Shown piece by piece: positions 49,217-58,843 of a stretch of DNA of 64,000 nucleotides. The translations under genes and the position numbers were made by a program. The stretch spans positions 1,303,501 to 1,367,500 of the forward strand of contig NZ_CP048635.1 in NCBI RefSeq assembly GCF_010669145.1, written 5' to 3'. This DNA is from Rhizobium oryzihabitans. GTDB taxonomy: Bacteria; Pseudomonadota; Alphaproteobacteria; Rhizobiales; Rhizobiaceae. The notes beneath the pieces were generated by a model that did no database searches, was not told where the DNA came from, and saw nothing but the letters and a program-made list of their open reading frames with translations. The stretch's first letter is position 1. Each line of letters starts with the position of its first letter.

Positions 49217-49858
49217 TCAGCTTTTGGTGAGCTGCCTTATGAAGAGATGCAGGGTTTTATGCATTGCCTCCGAAGGCGGTTCTCCACCATTCCATTCCGG
49301 AAAATGCCCATCGATTGCCATTCGGGCAAGGCCATAGACCAGTGCGCGAGCGCCCAGTACGAGCTGGTCGAAGTCGAGGCTTGGGGATAGCTGGCCGTTT
49401 TCACGCGCCTGCGTCAGCAGACTGATCATCAGGCGCCGGATGGCGTCATTCTGCTCACGCAAAATATCGGAAGAACTGAAGTCGATAAGCGTTCGAGAAC
49501 TTATGACCTCGAAATGCGTCGGGTTGGCCAGCGCCCAGCGTAGATAACCGTGGCCAATGGCCTCAAAGATGACAAGCGGGGCCTCATCGCCGGCCTGTGC
49601 TCTCGCGGTTTCGACGGATTCGGTCAGCCGGTTCATGGCCTGCTCCGCGACAGCCGTCATCAGTGCCGTTTTTGAACGGAAATGCCTGAATGGTGCTCCG
49701 GGGGAGACGCCCGCGCGTTTGGCCGCCTCGCGCACGGAGACGTTTTCAGCACCCCGCTCCTCGATGATGGCGATCGTCGCCGCGACAAGTTCATCGACAA
49801 GATTTCCGTGGTGGTAGGGCCTGTCTGGCCCCGTCTTTTTATCCTGGCGTTTTTCCAT
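49217..49858 (-). CDS. TetR/AcrR family transcriptional regulator
   Basis: A 213-residue regulator from the ATG at 49858 (MEKRQDKKTGPDRPYHHGN); a longer frame to 49894 exists. The helix-turn-helix is GAENVSVREAAKRAGVSPGAPFRHFRSKTAL (about residues 35-65), followed by the C-terminal ligand domain of the TetR_C_8-like type. The divergent secreted protein gene at 49962 is the likely target. An inverted repeat in the 103-bp gap could be the operator. Confidence 0.9.
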   Translation of the reverse strand: MEKRQDKKTGPDRPYHHGNLVDELVAATIAIIEERGAENVSVREAAKRAGVSPGAPFRHFRSKTALMTAVAEQAMNRLTESVETARAQAGDEAPLVIFEAIGHGYLRWALANPTHFEVISSRTLIDFSSSDILREQNDAIRRLMISLLTQARENGQLSPSLDFDQLVLGARALVYGLARMAIDGHFPEWNGGEPPSEAMHKTLHLFIRQLTKS

Positions 49859-49884
49859 AGGTCTTTGGTTAGCACCGAACCCAG

Positions 49885-49943
49885 ATGTAATCACTGTTTA
49901 TTTTCTTGCGTCGGAGTGAATCTTATGTAAGCATCGATTACAT
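49885..49943. promoter_or_regulatory. Candidate TetR operator repeats
   Basis: TGTAA at 49926-49930 and TTACA at 49938-49942 form a palindrome with a 7-base spacer. A further 8-bp inverted pair, ATGTAATC (49885-49892) and GATTACAT (49936-49943), overlaps it. These lie between the divergent TetR and secreted-protein genes. Confidence 0.5.
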
Positions 49944-49961
49944 TGAGTTATGGAGATTTCA

Positions 49962-50411
49962 ATGCTGTATTTGTTTTTAAGAATCACTCTCGTATTTTCA
50001 TTCCTTCCGATCGCCGCCGCCCAGGGCGAGGAAAGCCCGAAGCTGGAAATCGTCTGGCCGAAGGCCGGCGATGTCATCGAATTGGGCAATGATCCGGAAG
50101 GCGCGATCGGCGTCGTCGTGAAAAGCAACTTCAAACTGCTTCCCGGCGGGCAATGCGGAGGAAACGGCCAATGCGGCCATGTGCACATGAAAATCGACCC
50201 CTCGGGCGATACATGCAACATTCCCGGCCGCGCCTATAACAGCATGAACAGCGACTTCGGTGGCGATCTGATCAAGGCCCGTTTTGGACATTGCCCAAGC
50301 CCGACCGGGCGGCATGTCATCGGCATTCTGCTGGCCAATGATCACCATCAGCCCGTTCTGGTAGACGGCAAACCCGTGACGGCGCTTGTCGAAGTGACGA
50401 CAAAAGACTGA
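49962..50411 (+). CDS. Small secreted protein of unknown function with Cys/His clusters
   Basis: A 149-residue protein from the ATG at 49962 (GGAG 7 bp upstream; an ATG at 49950 is possible). A signal peptide (MLYLFLRITLVFSFLPIAAAQ) is followed by a beta-rich domain with cysteines in CGGNGQCGHVHM and further at DTCN and GHCPSP, suggesting disulfides or metal binding. The GHVHMKID segment resembles the DUF4399-type HHHLLID core (weak). It is divergent from a TetR gene that probably controls it. Confidence 0.8.
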   Translation: MLYLFLRITLVFSFLPIAAAQGEESPKLEIVWPKAGDVIELGNDPEGAIGVVVKSNFKLLPGGQCGGNGQCGHVHMKIDPSGDTCNIPGRAYNSMNSDFGGDLIKARFGHCPSPTGRHVIGILLANDHHQPVLVDGKPVTALVEVTTKD

Positions 50412-50447
50412 TCCCTGGGAACCGCGTCCATCCCGCAGGTTGGCACA

Positions 50448-50478
50448 ATAAAAAAGGTCCCGTGCAAACGGGACCTTT
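50448..50478. terminator. Bidirectional terminator
   Basis: An 8-bp hairpin (GGTCCCGT and ACGGGACC, loop GCAA), with A-run on the left and TTTG on the right, between the convergent secreted-protein and helicase genes. Confidence 0.82.
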
Positions 50479-50508
50479 GTCTTGAAAATTCTGAAAGCGG
50501 GTGAGTCT

Positions 50509-52356
50509 TCAACCCTTTGTGGGCTTCGGCCCGCGCTTTTCAAAGGGCTTGTCTTTCTTGCCTTCGAATTTCGGCTTGTCGCCGAAGGCCTTTTTCTTTT
50601 TCCAGGGCTTGTCCTCAGCCTTGCGGTCATCGCGCGGTGCGCTTGCATTGTCCGATTTGGTGAATTTGCGCTGGGCCTTGGCCGGGCGGGTGTCTTCGCG
50701 GACGTTGCCGGTCATTTCCGGCTTGCCTTCGAGCGCCTTCAGGCGAATGCCCTTCTCAAGCATCATGTCCTTGCCGATGGCGGAGGTGAAACGATCAACG
50801 GCATCGGCCGCCAGTTCCACGAAGGTCTCCGTCTGCTGCATGCGGATGGCGCCGATATCCTGACGGGTGATCTTGCCGAAACGGCAGAGCATGGGGATGA
50901 GCCAGCGCGGCTCGGCGCTCTGCTTGCGGCCGACGGACAGCGAAAACCATGCGCTGTCGGAGAAATCCGACCGTTCGCGGCGCGGCGCATTGTTTTCGAC
51001 CGGTTCGAAACTGTCGCGACGCGGTTTGCGGGTATTGTCCAGCGCGACTTCCGTGATGTCCTCCGGAGCGGAGCGTCCGGCATGGTAAAGACGCACGAAG
51101 GCGGCGGCGACTTTCTCCGCACCGTGCTGCTCAAGCAGCTGGGTGACGAAATCGCGTTCGTCCTCGGCCACGGCCTCGGTCAGCGAAGGATCGGCCAGAA
51201 GACGGGCGCCGTCGCGCTCGACGATTTCTTCAACGGACGGCGGGCGAACCCATGCCGCGCTGACCTTGGCGCCCTCGAGAAGGCGTTCTGCCTTGCGGCG
51301 CTGGTTGATCGGCACCACGACGGCGCTGACGCCCTTCTGTCCGGCACGGCCGGTACGGCCGGAACGGTGGAGAAGCGTTTCCGAGTTGGTCGGCAGGTCG
51401 GCGTGGATGACAAGTTCGAGACCCGGCAGGTCGATGCCGCGTGCGGCAACGTCGGTTGCCACGCAAACACGGGCGCGGCCGTCACGCATGGCCTGCAGCG
51501 CGTGGGTGCGCTCGTTCTGGGTGAGCTCACCGGAGAGCGCCACGACCGAAAAGCCGCGATTGTTCAAGCGGGCCGTCAGATGGTTGACGGCAGCGCGGGT
51601 GGAGCAGAACACGATGGCGTTGCGGGCTTCGTAAAAACGCAGCGCGTTGATGATGGCGTTCTCGCGGTCCGCACCCGTTACCAGCAGGGCGCGATATTCG
51701 ATATCCACATGCTGCTTCTGTTCGGAAGCGGTGGCGATGCGCACGGCATTTTTCTGGTAGCTTTCTGCAAGCTTGGCGATGCTGCGCGGAACGGTGGCCG
51801 AGAACATCAGCGTGCGGCGGGTATCCGGCGATTCTTCCAGAATGAATTCCAGATCCTCGCGGAAACCGAGGTCGAGCATTTCGTCGGCCTCATCAAGAAC
51901 GACGGCCCGCAGCGACGACAGATCGAGCGCGCCGCGCTTGATGTGGTCACAGAGGCGGCCGGGTGTGCCGACGACAATATGCGCACCGCGCTCCAGCGCC
52001 CGGCGTTCGCTGCGGATATCCATGCCGCCGACGCAGGAGGCGATCGACACGCCGGCGAATTCATAAAGCCATTCCAGCTCGCGCTTGACCTGCATGGCCA
52101 GTTCACGGGTCGGCGCGATGGCAAGCGCCAGCGGTGCGGAAGCCTGACCGAAACGGGTGTTTTCCGAAAGCAGCGTGGTCGCAAGCGCGATGCCGAAGGC
52201 AACCGTCTTGCCGGAGCCGGTCTGCGCGGAAACCAGCGCGTCCTTGTCGGCGAGTTCCGGCGACAGCATTGCCTGCTGCACGGGGGTCAAGTCTTTGTAG
52301 CCGCGTTTTTCCAACGCCTGCGCGATCGCCGGGGCGATACCCTGGGTGTCTGTCAT
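50509..52356 (-). CDS. DEAD-box RNA helicase with DbpA-type RNA-binding domain
   Basis: A 615-residue helicase. Q motif (KDLTPVQQAML), motif I AQTGSGKT, motif II VLDEADEMLD, motif III SAT and motif VI HRSGRTGRAG are all present. After the two RecA domains, residues about 460-540 (AWFSLSVGRKQSAEPRWLIPMLCRFGKITRQDIGAIRM) are a DbpA-type RRM, and the C-terminus is a Lys/Arg-rich tail. It is related to CsdA/DeaD and likely acts in ribosome assembly or cold growth. A plus-strand open frame of similar length across the gene is a shadow. Confidence 0.95.
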   Translation of the reverse strand: MTDTQGIAPAIAQALEKRGYKDLTPVQQAMLSPELADKDALVSAQTGSGKTVAFGIALATTLLSENTRFGQASAPLALAIAPTRELAMQVKRELEWLYEFAGVSIASCVGGMDIRSERRALERGAHIVVGTPGRLCDHIKRGALDLSSLRAVVLDEADEMLDLGFREDLEFILEESPDTRRTLMFSATVPRSIAKLAESYQKNAVRIATASEQKQHVDIEYRALLVTGADRENAIINALRFYEARNAIVFCSTRAAVNHLTARLNNRGFSVVALSGELTQNERTHALQAMRDGRARVCVATDVAARGIDLPGLELVIHADLPTNSETLLHRSGRTGRAGQKGVSAVVVPINQRRKAERLLEGAKVSAAWVRPPSVEEIVERDGARLLADPSLTEAVAEDERDFVTQLLEQHGAEKVAAAFVRLYHAGRSAPEDITEVALDNTRKPRRDSFEPVENNAPRRERSDFSDSAWFSLSVGRKQSAEPRWLIPMLCRFGKITRQDIGAIRMQQTETFVELAADAVDRFTSAIGKDMMLEKGIRLKALEGKPEMTGNVREDTRPAKAQRKFTKSDNASAPRDDRKAEDKPWKKKKAFGDKPKFEGKKDKPFEKRGPKPTKG

Positions 52357-52743
52357 CTACCGTCTTTCGGATATGAAGCTGCCCGCATCCGCCCGAAACC
52401 AATAGGTCCTAATGTCTCCGGGGCAGCCGATACAGGCCATTTCGGCCATCTGGCCGGTTGCATTGCCGCGCTCATACTGCGAATGGGCCCGTTTGTACAG
52501 TGCACTGCGGTACGCTCTTTCACGGTTGGATATGCGGTCGCCTGCTCCGTACCGCCATCTTCTTTCTCTGGCGCCATTAAAAAAGGCGTACCGCATGGTT
52601 CATAAACGGCATTGCGTGCCCCCGCCTTTTCGCTAAGAGACCCGCAACTTGAGGCTCTTTGTCAGGAAGAGCCGACTGGGTTTGTTCTTGTCCGCACCCG
52701 GCAAACGGGCTGGCGGAAAAAAGGGATGGTACTGGTCAAGGCT
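52357..52743. other. 387-bp divergent region between the helicase and lysC
   Basis: No convincing gene. An 8-bp inverted repeat (GCGGTACG at 52507-52514 and CGTACCGC at 52548-52555), with a further CGTACCGC copy near 52588, lies on the helicase side and could fold in its 5' leader. A 7-bp hairpin (52653-52673, arms GGCTCTT and AAGAGCC) lies before lysC. I saw no lysine riboswitch core. Confidence 0.4.
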
Positions 52744-54021
52744 ATGGCTCGCATTGTCATGAAATTCGGCGGCACGTCCGTCGCGAACCTCGAACGCATT
52801 CACAATGTCGCAAGGCACGTGAAACGCGAAGTGGATGCCGGCCATGAAGTGGCTGTTGTCGTTTCCGCCATGTCCGGCAAAACCAACGAGTTGGTGGACT
52901 GGGTGCAGAACGCCGCGAAGGTGGCTGGCACCAATGCCGCTTCCTTTTACGATGCACGCGAATATGACGCGGTCGTTGCATCCGGAGAGCAGGTGACGTC
53001 TGGTCTTCTGGCGATCACGCTGCAGTCCATGGGCATCAATGCGCGCTCCTGGCAGGGCTGGCAGATTCCGATCCGCACCGACAATGCGCATGGCGCCGCC
53101 CGCATTCTCGAGATTGACGGTTCGGATATCGTCCACCGCATGGGCGAGGGCCAGGTTGCCGTTGTTGCCGGTTTCCAGGGTATCGGCCCTGATAACCGCA
53201 TTGCGACGCTGGGCCGCGGCGGCTCGGACACATCAGCTGTTGCGATTGCCGCAGCCGTCAAGGCGGATCGCTGCGATATCTATACCGATGTCGATGGCGT
53301 TTACACCACCGATCCGCGCATCGAGCCGAAGGCTCGCCGCATGAAGAAGATAGCTTTCGAGGAAATGCTCGAAATGGCATCTCTCGGTGCGAAGGTTCTG
53401 CAGGTTCGCTCGGTCGAGCTTGCCATGGTACACAAGGTGCGCACCTTCGTTCGCTCCAGTTTCGAGGATCCCGATGCGCCGGGCATGGGCGACCTCATCA
53501 ACCCGCCCGGTACTTTGATTTGTGACGAGGATGAAATCGTGGAACAGGAAGTCGTAACCGGCATCGCCTATGCCAAGGATGAAGCACAGATCTCGCTGCG
53601 CCGCGTGGCCGACCGTCCGGGCGTCTCCGCTGCGATCTTCGGGCCGCTGGCGGAAGCGCATATCAATGTCGACATGATCGTGCAGAACATCTCCGAAGAC
53701 GGTTCGCGCACCGACATGACCTTCACCGTTCCCTCAGGCGACGTTGCCAAGGCTCTGAAGGTTCTCGACGAGAACAAGGCCCAGATCGGCTTCGACGTCG
53801 CTCAGAACGAAACGGGTCTCGCCAAGGTGTCCGTCATCGGTATCGGCATGCGCAGCCATGCCGGCGTTGCAGCCAGTGCGTTCAAGGCACTTGCCGAGAA
53901 GAACATCAACATCAAGGCAATCACCACTTCCGAGATCAAGATTTCGATCCTGATCGACGGTGCCTATGCCGAACTTGCCGTTCGCACTTTGCATTCTGCC
54001 TACGGTCTCGATAAGGCTTGA
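52744..54021 (+). CDS. lysC: Aspartate kinase
   Basis: A 425-residue enzyme from MARIVMKFGGTSVANLERI at 52744; longer in-frame starts at 52612 and 52726 are less like the family. The kinase domain has KFGGTSV and GRGGSDTSAVAIAAA; two ACT domains follow (about residues 265-425, with FTVPSGDVAKAL and GIGMRSHAGVAASAFKAL). It phosphorylates aspartate, the first step to lysine, threonine and methionine. The ACT domains mediate feedback inhibition. Confidence 0.95.
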   Translation: MARIVMKFGGTSVANLERIHNVARHVKREVDAGHEVAVVVSAMSGKTNELVDWVQNAAKVAGTNAASFYDAREYDAVVASGEQVTSGLLAITLQSMGINARSWQGWQIPIRTDNAHGAARILEIDGSDIVHRMGEGQVAVVAGFQGIGPDNRIATLGRGGSDTSAVAIAAAVKADRCDIYTDVDGVYTTDPRIEPKARRMKKIAFEEMLEMASLGAKVLQVRSVELAMVHKVRTFVRSSFEDPDAPGMGDLINPPGTLICDEDEIVEQEVVTGIAYAKDEAQISLRRVADRPGVSAAIFGPLAEAHINVDMIVQNISEDGSRTDMTFTVPSGDVAKALKVLDENKAQIGFDVAQNETGLAKVSVIGIGMRSHAGVAASAFKALAEKNINIKAITTSEIKISILIDGAYAELAVRTLHSAYGLDKA

Positions 54022-54088
54022 ACCCGAGACATCGGTTTCCGACGCTCCGATTCTTCGGAGTTGCGTTCTTCCGATGTGGCGTTTCATG

Positions 54089-54125
54089 AAAGCGTGTCCC
54101 TTGCGGGACGCGCTTCTCTCGCTAT
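54089..54125 (+). terminator. Hairpin after lysC, possible terminator or ptsP leader element
   Basis: Arms AAGCGTGTCCC and GGGACGCGCTT (54090-54100 and 54105-54115, loop TTGC, one G-T pair) form an 11-bp stem. The T-run that follows is delayed (AAATTTTT begins 12 bp later), so termination is uncertain. Confidence 0.4.
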
Positions 54126-54196
54126 AAATTTTTAAATGACGTTTTGATTCTCGAATATTATGACATTCGGATCGGAAGCGTCGGGGAGCAAACGCG

Positions 54197-56464
54197 ATGA
54201 GAGACCTTTCCGCAGGTCCGCGCGTCCTGCTCAAGCGGCTACGCGAAATGATGGCGGAGCACCTTGAGCCGCAGGACCGCCTGGATCAGATCGTTCGCCA
54301 GATTGCCAGCAACATGGTGGCGGAGGTTTGCTCGGTCTATGTGCTGCGCTCCGACAGCGTGCTGGAGCTTTACGCGACAGAAGGTCTCAACAAGGATGCC
54401 GTGCATCTTGCCCAGCTGAAAATGGGGCAGGGTCTTGTCGGCACGATCGCCGCTTCTGCCCAGCCTCTCAATCTTTCCGATGCGCAGGCGCATCCCGCTT
54501 TCCGCTATCTTCCTGAAACCGGTGAGGAAATTTATCATTCCTTCCTCGGCGTGCCGATTTTGCGTTCCGGTCGCACTCTTGGCGTTCTTGTGGTCCAGAA
54601 CAAGGCCAGCCGAACATACCGGGAGGATGAAGTTGAAGCGCTCGAGACAACCGCGATGCTTATCGCTGAAATAGTGGCGAGCGGCGAGTTGAAGAAGATC
54701 ACCCGCCCCGGTGTGGAGCTGGACCTGACCCGTGCCGTCTCCATCGATGGCGATGCTTATGGCGAAGGCATCGGTCTTGGCCACGTCGTGCTGCACGATC
54801 CCCGTATCGTCGTCACCAATCTCTTGAACGAGGATGCGGATACGGAAATCCGGCGTCTTGCCGATGCCATCGGATCGTTGCGCCTGTCGATCGACGACAT
54901 GTTGCAGCGCCGCGACGTGCCGACCGAAGGGGAGCACCGCGAGGTGCTTGAGACTTACCGCATGTTCGCCCACGATCAGGGCTGGGTGCGGCGCATGGAA
55001 GAGGCGATTCGCAACGGCCTGACGGCGGAAGCCGCGGTCGAGAAAGTGCAGAGCGACACCAAGGCGCGCATGATGCGCCTGACCGATCCCTATCTGCGCG
55101 AGCGCATGCATGATTTCGACGATCTTGCCAACCGTCTGCTACGCCAGTTGATCGGTTTCGGCGGGCGTGGACCGGAGCAGGATTTTCCGCTGGACGCGAT
55201 TGTTCTGGCACGCGCCATGGGTGCTGCCGAACTCCTTGACTATCCGCGTGAGAAATTGCGCGGTCTCGTGCTCGAAGACGGCGCGGTGACGAGCCACGTC
55301 GTCATCGTGGCGCGCGCCATGGGTATTCCCATCATCGGTCAGGCAACCGGCATCGTAGCACTTGCTGAAAATAACGACCCCATCATCATCGATGGTGATG
55401 ACGGTCAGGTGCATCTGCGTCCGATGTCGGATCTGCAGCGCGCCTATGAGGAAAAAGTGCGTCTGCGCGCCAAGCGCCAGGAGCAGTTCCGCGCTCTCCG
55501 CAATGTCGAGCCGATCACCAAGGATGGCCAGAAGGTCAATCTCAAGATGAATGCGGGCCTGCTTGTGGACCTGCCTCAGCTTGAGGAGTCCGGCGCCGAT
55601 GGCATCGGCCTGTTCCGCACCGAGCTGCAGTTCATGATCGCCTCCAACATGCCCAAGGGCGAGGAGCAGGAGGCTTTTTACCGGTCGGTTCTTCGGCAGG
55701 CTAAGGGGAAAAGCGTTACCTTCCGCACGCTGGATATCGGCGGCGACAAGGTCGTTTCCTATATGCGCGGCCAGGAAGAGGAAAACCCGGCGCTGGGCTG
55801 GCGGGCGATCCGCCTGTCGCTCGACCGTCCGGGCCTGATGCGCACGCAGATGCGCGCGCTGCTGCGCGCCGCCTCGGGCGCGGAACTGCGCATGATGCTG
55901 CCGATGGTGACGGAAGTGTCAGAAATCCGCGCCGCACGCGATCTTCTCCAGAAGGAAGTGCAGCATCTCTCGAAGTTCAGCCATGCGCTGCCGAAAAAAC
56001 TGCAATTCGGCGCGATGCTGGAAGTGCCGTCTTTGATGTGGCAGCTCGACGAGCTGATGCAGGAGGTGGATTTCGTCTCCGTCGGTTCGAACGACCTGTT
56101 CCAGTTCTCGATGGCGGTCGATCGGGGTAATGCAAGAGTTTCGGATCGTTTCGACAATCTCGGCAAGCCGTTCCTGCGCATTCTGCGCGATATCGTGCGC
56201 GCCGGTGAGAAGCACCATACCTCGGTCACGCTGTGCGGTGAAATGGCAAGCAAGCCGCTTTCCGCCATGGCTCTGATCGGTCTCGGCTTCCGTTCCGTTT
56301 CCATGTCGCCGACGGCGATCGGGCCGGTCAAGGCCATGCTGCTCGGGCTTGATGCCGCGCGCCTTGCCGATGAGCTGAATGCCGCGCTGGACGATCACAA
56401 TTCGCTGGAAAGCGCGCGCGAGGTGTTGTTACGCTTTGCTGCGACGCATTCCATTCCCATTTAG
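54197..56464 (+). CDS. ptsP: Phosphoenolpyruvate-protein phosphotransferase, nitrogen PTS (EI-Ntr)
   Basis: A 755-residue protein. An N-terminal GAF domain (about residues 20-165, DQIVRQIASNMVAEVCSVYVL) senses amino acids in this family; then the phosphohistidine domain (GAVTSHVVIVARAMGIPIIG) and the PEP-binding TIM barrel (GIGLFRTELQFM, SVGSNDLFQF). It starts the EI-Ntr, NPr, EIIA-Ntr regulatory relay. The stop codon overlaps the start of a rhizobial palindromic repeat. Confidence 0.95.
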   Translation: MRDLSAGPRVLLKRLREMMAEHLEPQDRLDQIVRQIASNMVAEVCSVYVLRSDSVLELYATEGLNKDAVHLAQLKMGQGLVGTIAASAQPLNLSDAQAHPAFRYLPETGEEIYHSFLGVPILRSGRTLGVLVVQNKASRTYREDEVEALETTAMLIAEIVASGELKKITRPGVELDLTRAVSIDGDAYGEGIGLGHVVLHDPRIVVTNLLNEDADTEIRRLADAIGSLRLSIDDMLQRRDVPTEGEHREVLETYRMFAHDQGWVRRMEEAIRNGLTAEAAVEKVQSDTKARMMRLTDPYLRERMHDFDDLANRLLRQLIGFGGRGPEQDFPLDAIVLARAMGAAELLDYPREKLRGLVLEDGAVTSHVVIVARAMGIPIIGQATGIVALAENNDPIIIDGDDGQVHLRPMSDLQRAYEEKVRLRAKRQEQFRALRNVEPITKDGQKVNLKMNAGLLVDLPQLEESGADGIGLFRTELQFMIASNMPKGEEQEAFYRSVLRQAKGKSVTFRTLDIGGDKVVSYMRGQEEENPALGWRAIRLSLDRPGLMRTQMRALLRAASGAELRMMLPMVTEVSEIRAARDLLQKEVQHLSKFSHALPKKLQFGAMLEVPSLMWQLDELMQEVDFVSVGSNDLFQFSMAVDRGNARVSDRFDNLGKPFLRILRDIVRAGEKHHTSVTLCGEMASKPLSAMALIGLGFRSVSMSPTAIGPVKAMLLGLDAARLADELNAALDDHNSLESAREVLLRFAATHSIPI

Positions 56465-56566
56465 AGCATTTCCAGGAAAAGTGGACCCCGGTTTTCCGTC
56501 CGGAAATGCGTTAAAGCAAAAAGTTAGAGCGTTTTCGCGTTTCGAAGAAAAGCGAAAGCGCTCTAA
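56464..56566 (+). repeat. Rhizobial mosaic palindromic repeat, copy 1
   Basis: Two hairpin units sit between ptsP and prfA. The first (56464-56510) has outer arms GCATTTCC and GGAAATGC, with inner AGGAAAA and TTTTCC. The second (56524-56566) has 15-base arms beginning TTAGAGCG, with one wobble pair, and GCGAAAGCGCTCTAA. Related sequences are common between genes of Agrobacterium and Rhizobium (recalled, not searched). It may also act as a terminator. Confidence 0.7.
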
Positions 56567-56594
56567 AAGACCTGTTTCATTATTGGAGTGACTG

Positions 56595-57677
56595 GTGGCG
56601 AAGCTTCCCGTCGAAAAAATGCGCGAGTTGGAAAGGCGTTTCGGCGAGATCGAAGCGCGTATGTCCGCCGGCCCTGCAGCGGATGTTTATGTGAAGCTGG
56701 CTTCGGAATATTCCGAACTTGAGCCGGTGGTGAAGAAAATCCGCGATTACGAGAAGGCTGTCTCCGAAGCCGCCGATCTCGAGGCGCTGCTTGCCGACAA
56801 GACGACCGACAAGGATATGCGCGATCTGGCGGAAATGGAGCTGCCGGAGGTCGAGAGCCGCATCAGCGAGCTTGAGAAGGACATGCAGGTCCTGCTGCTT
56901 CCGAAGGATGCTGCAGACGAGAAAAGCGCGATCCTTGAAATCCGTGCCGGTACCGGCGGGTCAGAGGCCGCGCTTTTCGCCGGCGACCTGTTCCGCATGT
57001 ATGAGCGCTTCGCGTCGACAAAGGGCTGGAAAGTCGAAGTTCTTTCCGCCAGCGAAGGCGAAGCGGGCGGTTACAAGGAAATCATCGCGACGATCAGCGG
57101 GCGAGGGGTGTTCTCCAAGCTGAAATTCGAATCCGGTGTGCACCGGGTGCAGCGTGTGCCGGAAACGGAAGCGAGCGGCCGCATCCACACCTCGGCAGCC
57201 ACCGTTGCGGTGTTGCCCGAGGCGGAGGACATCGACATTGAAATTCGCCCGGAAGATATCCGCATCGATACGATGCGCGCTTCGGGCGCGGGCGGCCAGC
57301 ACGTCAACACCACCGACTCCGCCGTTCGCATCACCCATCTTCCGACGGGCCTGATCGTCACCAGCTCGGAAAAATCGCAGCACCAGAACCGCGCCAAGGC
57401 CATGCAGGTTCTGCGTTCGCGGCTCTACGATATCGAACGCCAGAAAGTGGACAATGAACGCTCTGCCGACCGCAAGAGCCAGGTTGGTTCCGGCGATCGT
57501 TCCGAGCGCATCCGCACCTATAATTTTCCACAGGGGCGCGTTACCGATCACCGCATCAATCTGACGCTCTACAAGCTCGACCGGATGATTGAAGGTGAGA
57601 TCGACGAACTTCTCGATGCGCTGATCGCCGATTATCAGGCCGGTCAGCTTGCCCAGCTTGGCGAACAACAGTTGTGA
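56595..57677 (+). CDS. prfA: Peptide chain release factor 1
   Basis: A 360-residue protein from the GTG at 56595 ([17 protein letters not shown]), preceded by GGAGTGA. The GGQ motif ([18 protein letters not shown]) and the stop-codon recognition region are typical of RF1. It releases nascent chains at UAA and UAG. Its stop overlaps the prmC start. Confidence 0.96.
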   Translation: MAKLPVEKMRELERRFGEIEARMSAGPAADVYVKLASEYSELEPVVKKIRDYEKAVSEAADLEALLADKTTDKDMRDLAEMELPEVESRISELEKDMQVLLLPKDAADEKSAILEIRAGTGGSEAALFAGDLFRMYERFASTKGWKVEVLSASEGEAGGYKEIIATISGRGVFSKLKFESGVHRVQRVPETEASGRIHTSAATVAVLPEAEDIDIEIRPEDIRIDTMRASGAGGQHVNTTDSAVRITHLPTGLIVTSSEKSQHQNRAKAMQVLRSRLYDIERQKVDNERSADRKSQVGSGDRSERIRTYNFPQGRVTDHRINLTLYKLDRMIEGEIDELLDALIADYQAGQLAQLGEQQL

Positions 57678-58543
57678 GCGGCGGCGCTGACGCAACGGTT
57701 TCGAGCGAGCTTGCCGCAACTCGCAAACGGCTGCAGGCAGCGGGCGTCGCCGATCCGCTTCTCGATGCACGCCTGTTGATTGCAGATGTCACCGGTTTTT
57801 CACTGACCGATTTCGTGATGAAACCTCAGCATCCAGTTACGGCGGAAGAAAGCGACCGCATTGCCGCCATGATCGAAAGGCGGGTTGGGGGAGAACCGGT
57901 CCATCGCATCCTCGGCCATCGGGAGTTCCATGGCCTCGATCTTCTTCTGTCAAAGGAAACGCTCGAACCCCGTCCGGATACGGAAGTTCTCGTCGACACG
58001 CTGCTGCCGGCTTTGAAGAAAGCTGTGGCCGATAAGGGCAGTGCGCGCATTCTGGATCTGGGCACGGGCACGGGCGCGATCTGTCTGGCGCTTCTGAAGG
58101 AATGCCCACAGGCGTCGGGTATCGGCAGCGATATTTCAACCGATGCACTGGAGACGGCCGCCAAGAATGCGGCTCGCAACGGTCTTGGTTCGCGTTTCGA
58201 AACCTTGCACAGCAACTGGTTTGAAAAAATCTCTGGCGGCTTTGACATAATTGTGTCGAATCCGCCTTATATAAGAAGTGATATCGTCGCAACGCTCGAC
58301 CAAGAGGTTCGCAACCACGATCCGATGGCGGCGCTGGACGGAGGTCAGGACGGCCTTGCACCGTACCGCCTTATTGCTGCCGATGCAGGCCGCTTTCTTG
58401 TGGAAAACGGGATTGTGGGTGTGGAGATCGGTTTCGATCAAAGGCTTGATGTTTCCGCTATATTTGCTTCCAACGGCTTCTCTCTTCTCGACGCCGTGAA
58501 GGATTATGGTGGCAACGACAGAGTTTTGACCTTCCGGAGATAG
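57674..58543 (+). CDS. prmC: Release-factor glutamine methyltransferase
   Basis: A 289-residue protein from the GTG at 57674, overlapping the prfA stop by 4 bp. The SAM motif [17 protein letters not shown] and the catalytic NPPY ([13 protein letters not shown]) are clear. It methylates the GGQ glutamine of release factors, so its coupling to prfA makes sense. The length matches HemK/PrmC. Confidence 0.95.
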   Translation: MSGGADATVSSELAATRKRLQAAGVADPLLDARLLIADVTGFSLTDFVMKPQHPVTAEESDRIAAMIERRVGGEPVHRILGHREFHGLDLLLSKETLEPRPDTEVLVDTLLPALKKAVADKGSARILDLGTGTGAICLALLKECPQASGIGSDISTDALETAAKNAARNGLGSRFETLHSNWFEKISGGFDIIVSNPPYIRSDIVATLDQEVRNHDPMAALDGGQDGLAPYRLIAADAGRFLVENGIVGVEIGFDQRLDVSAIFASNGFSLLDAVKDYGGNDRVLTFRR

Positions 58544-58637
58544 TTGTTCGCGATATGTCTGCGGATTTTTTGCAAGGATATTTTGCACAGCAAAAGAAAA
58601 GGCTTGGATTTCCGCATGAAGCGGGATAGTTTGCGGC

Positions 58638-58741
58638 CACATGCCGGGTGGCTGAGGACGAACGCAGATTCGTCAGGGTATGGGTCAGTCCCGAAGCGGG
58701 TTCTTTGAGAGCCCTGAAAGGCTGGGCGTTTCCGGCATGTG
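58638..58741 (+). ncRNA. Candidate structured RNA of unknown class
   Basis: Perfect 10-bp arms CACATGCCGG (58638-58647) and CCGGCATGTG (58732-58741) close 84 bases that contain three local hairpins: GACGAA/TTCGTC, CCCG/CGGG and AGCC/GGCT, giving a possible four-way junction. I recognise no Rfam-like consensus (not SRP RNA, not a tRNA). The strand is a guess from co-direction with the neighbours. Confidence 0.35.
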
Positions 58742-58843
58742 AATCAGTAAACTTTGTTCGCAGGCGGCGCGGTGCAGCATTTGCGCGACCGGTCGTCATA
58801 CGCGAGGTCTTGTCTGGGGTTATCTTCGGCAGGGCGCGTGATC

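Noticed and set aside
50482..52605. A 707-codon open frame on the plus strand opposite the helicase gene
   Set aside because: The minus strand encodes all DEAD-box motifs; the plus frame has no recognisable domain and is a G+C-rich shadow.
52357..52743. A lysine riboswitch upstream of lysC
   Set aside because: The region is short of the conserved riboswitch core and such riboswitches are not known in this group; only simple hairpins are present.
58638..58741. SRP (4.5S) RNA or a tRNA in the structured segment
   Set aside because: The conserved GGTCAGG/GGAAGCAGCC core of SRP RNA and the tRNA T-loop are absent.
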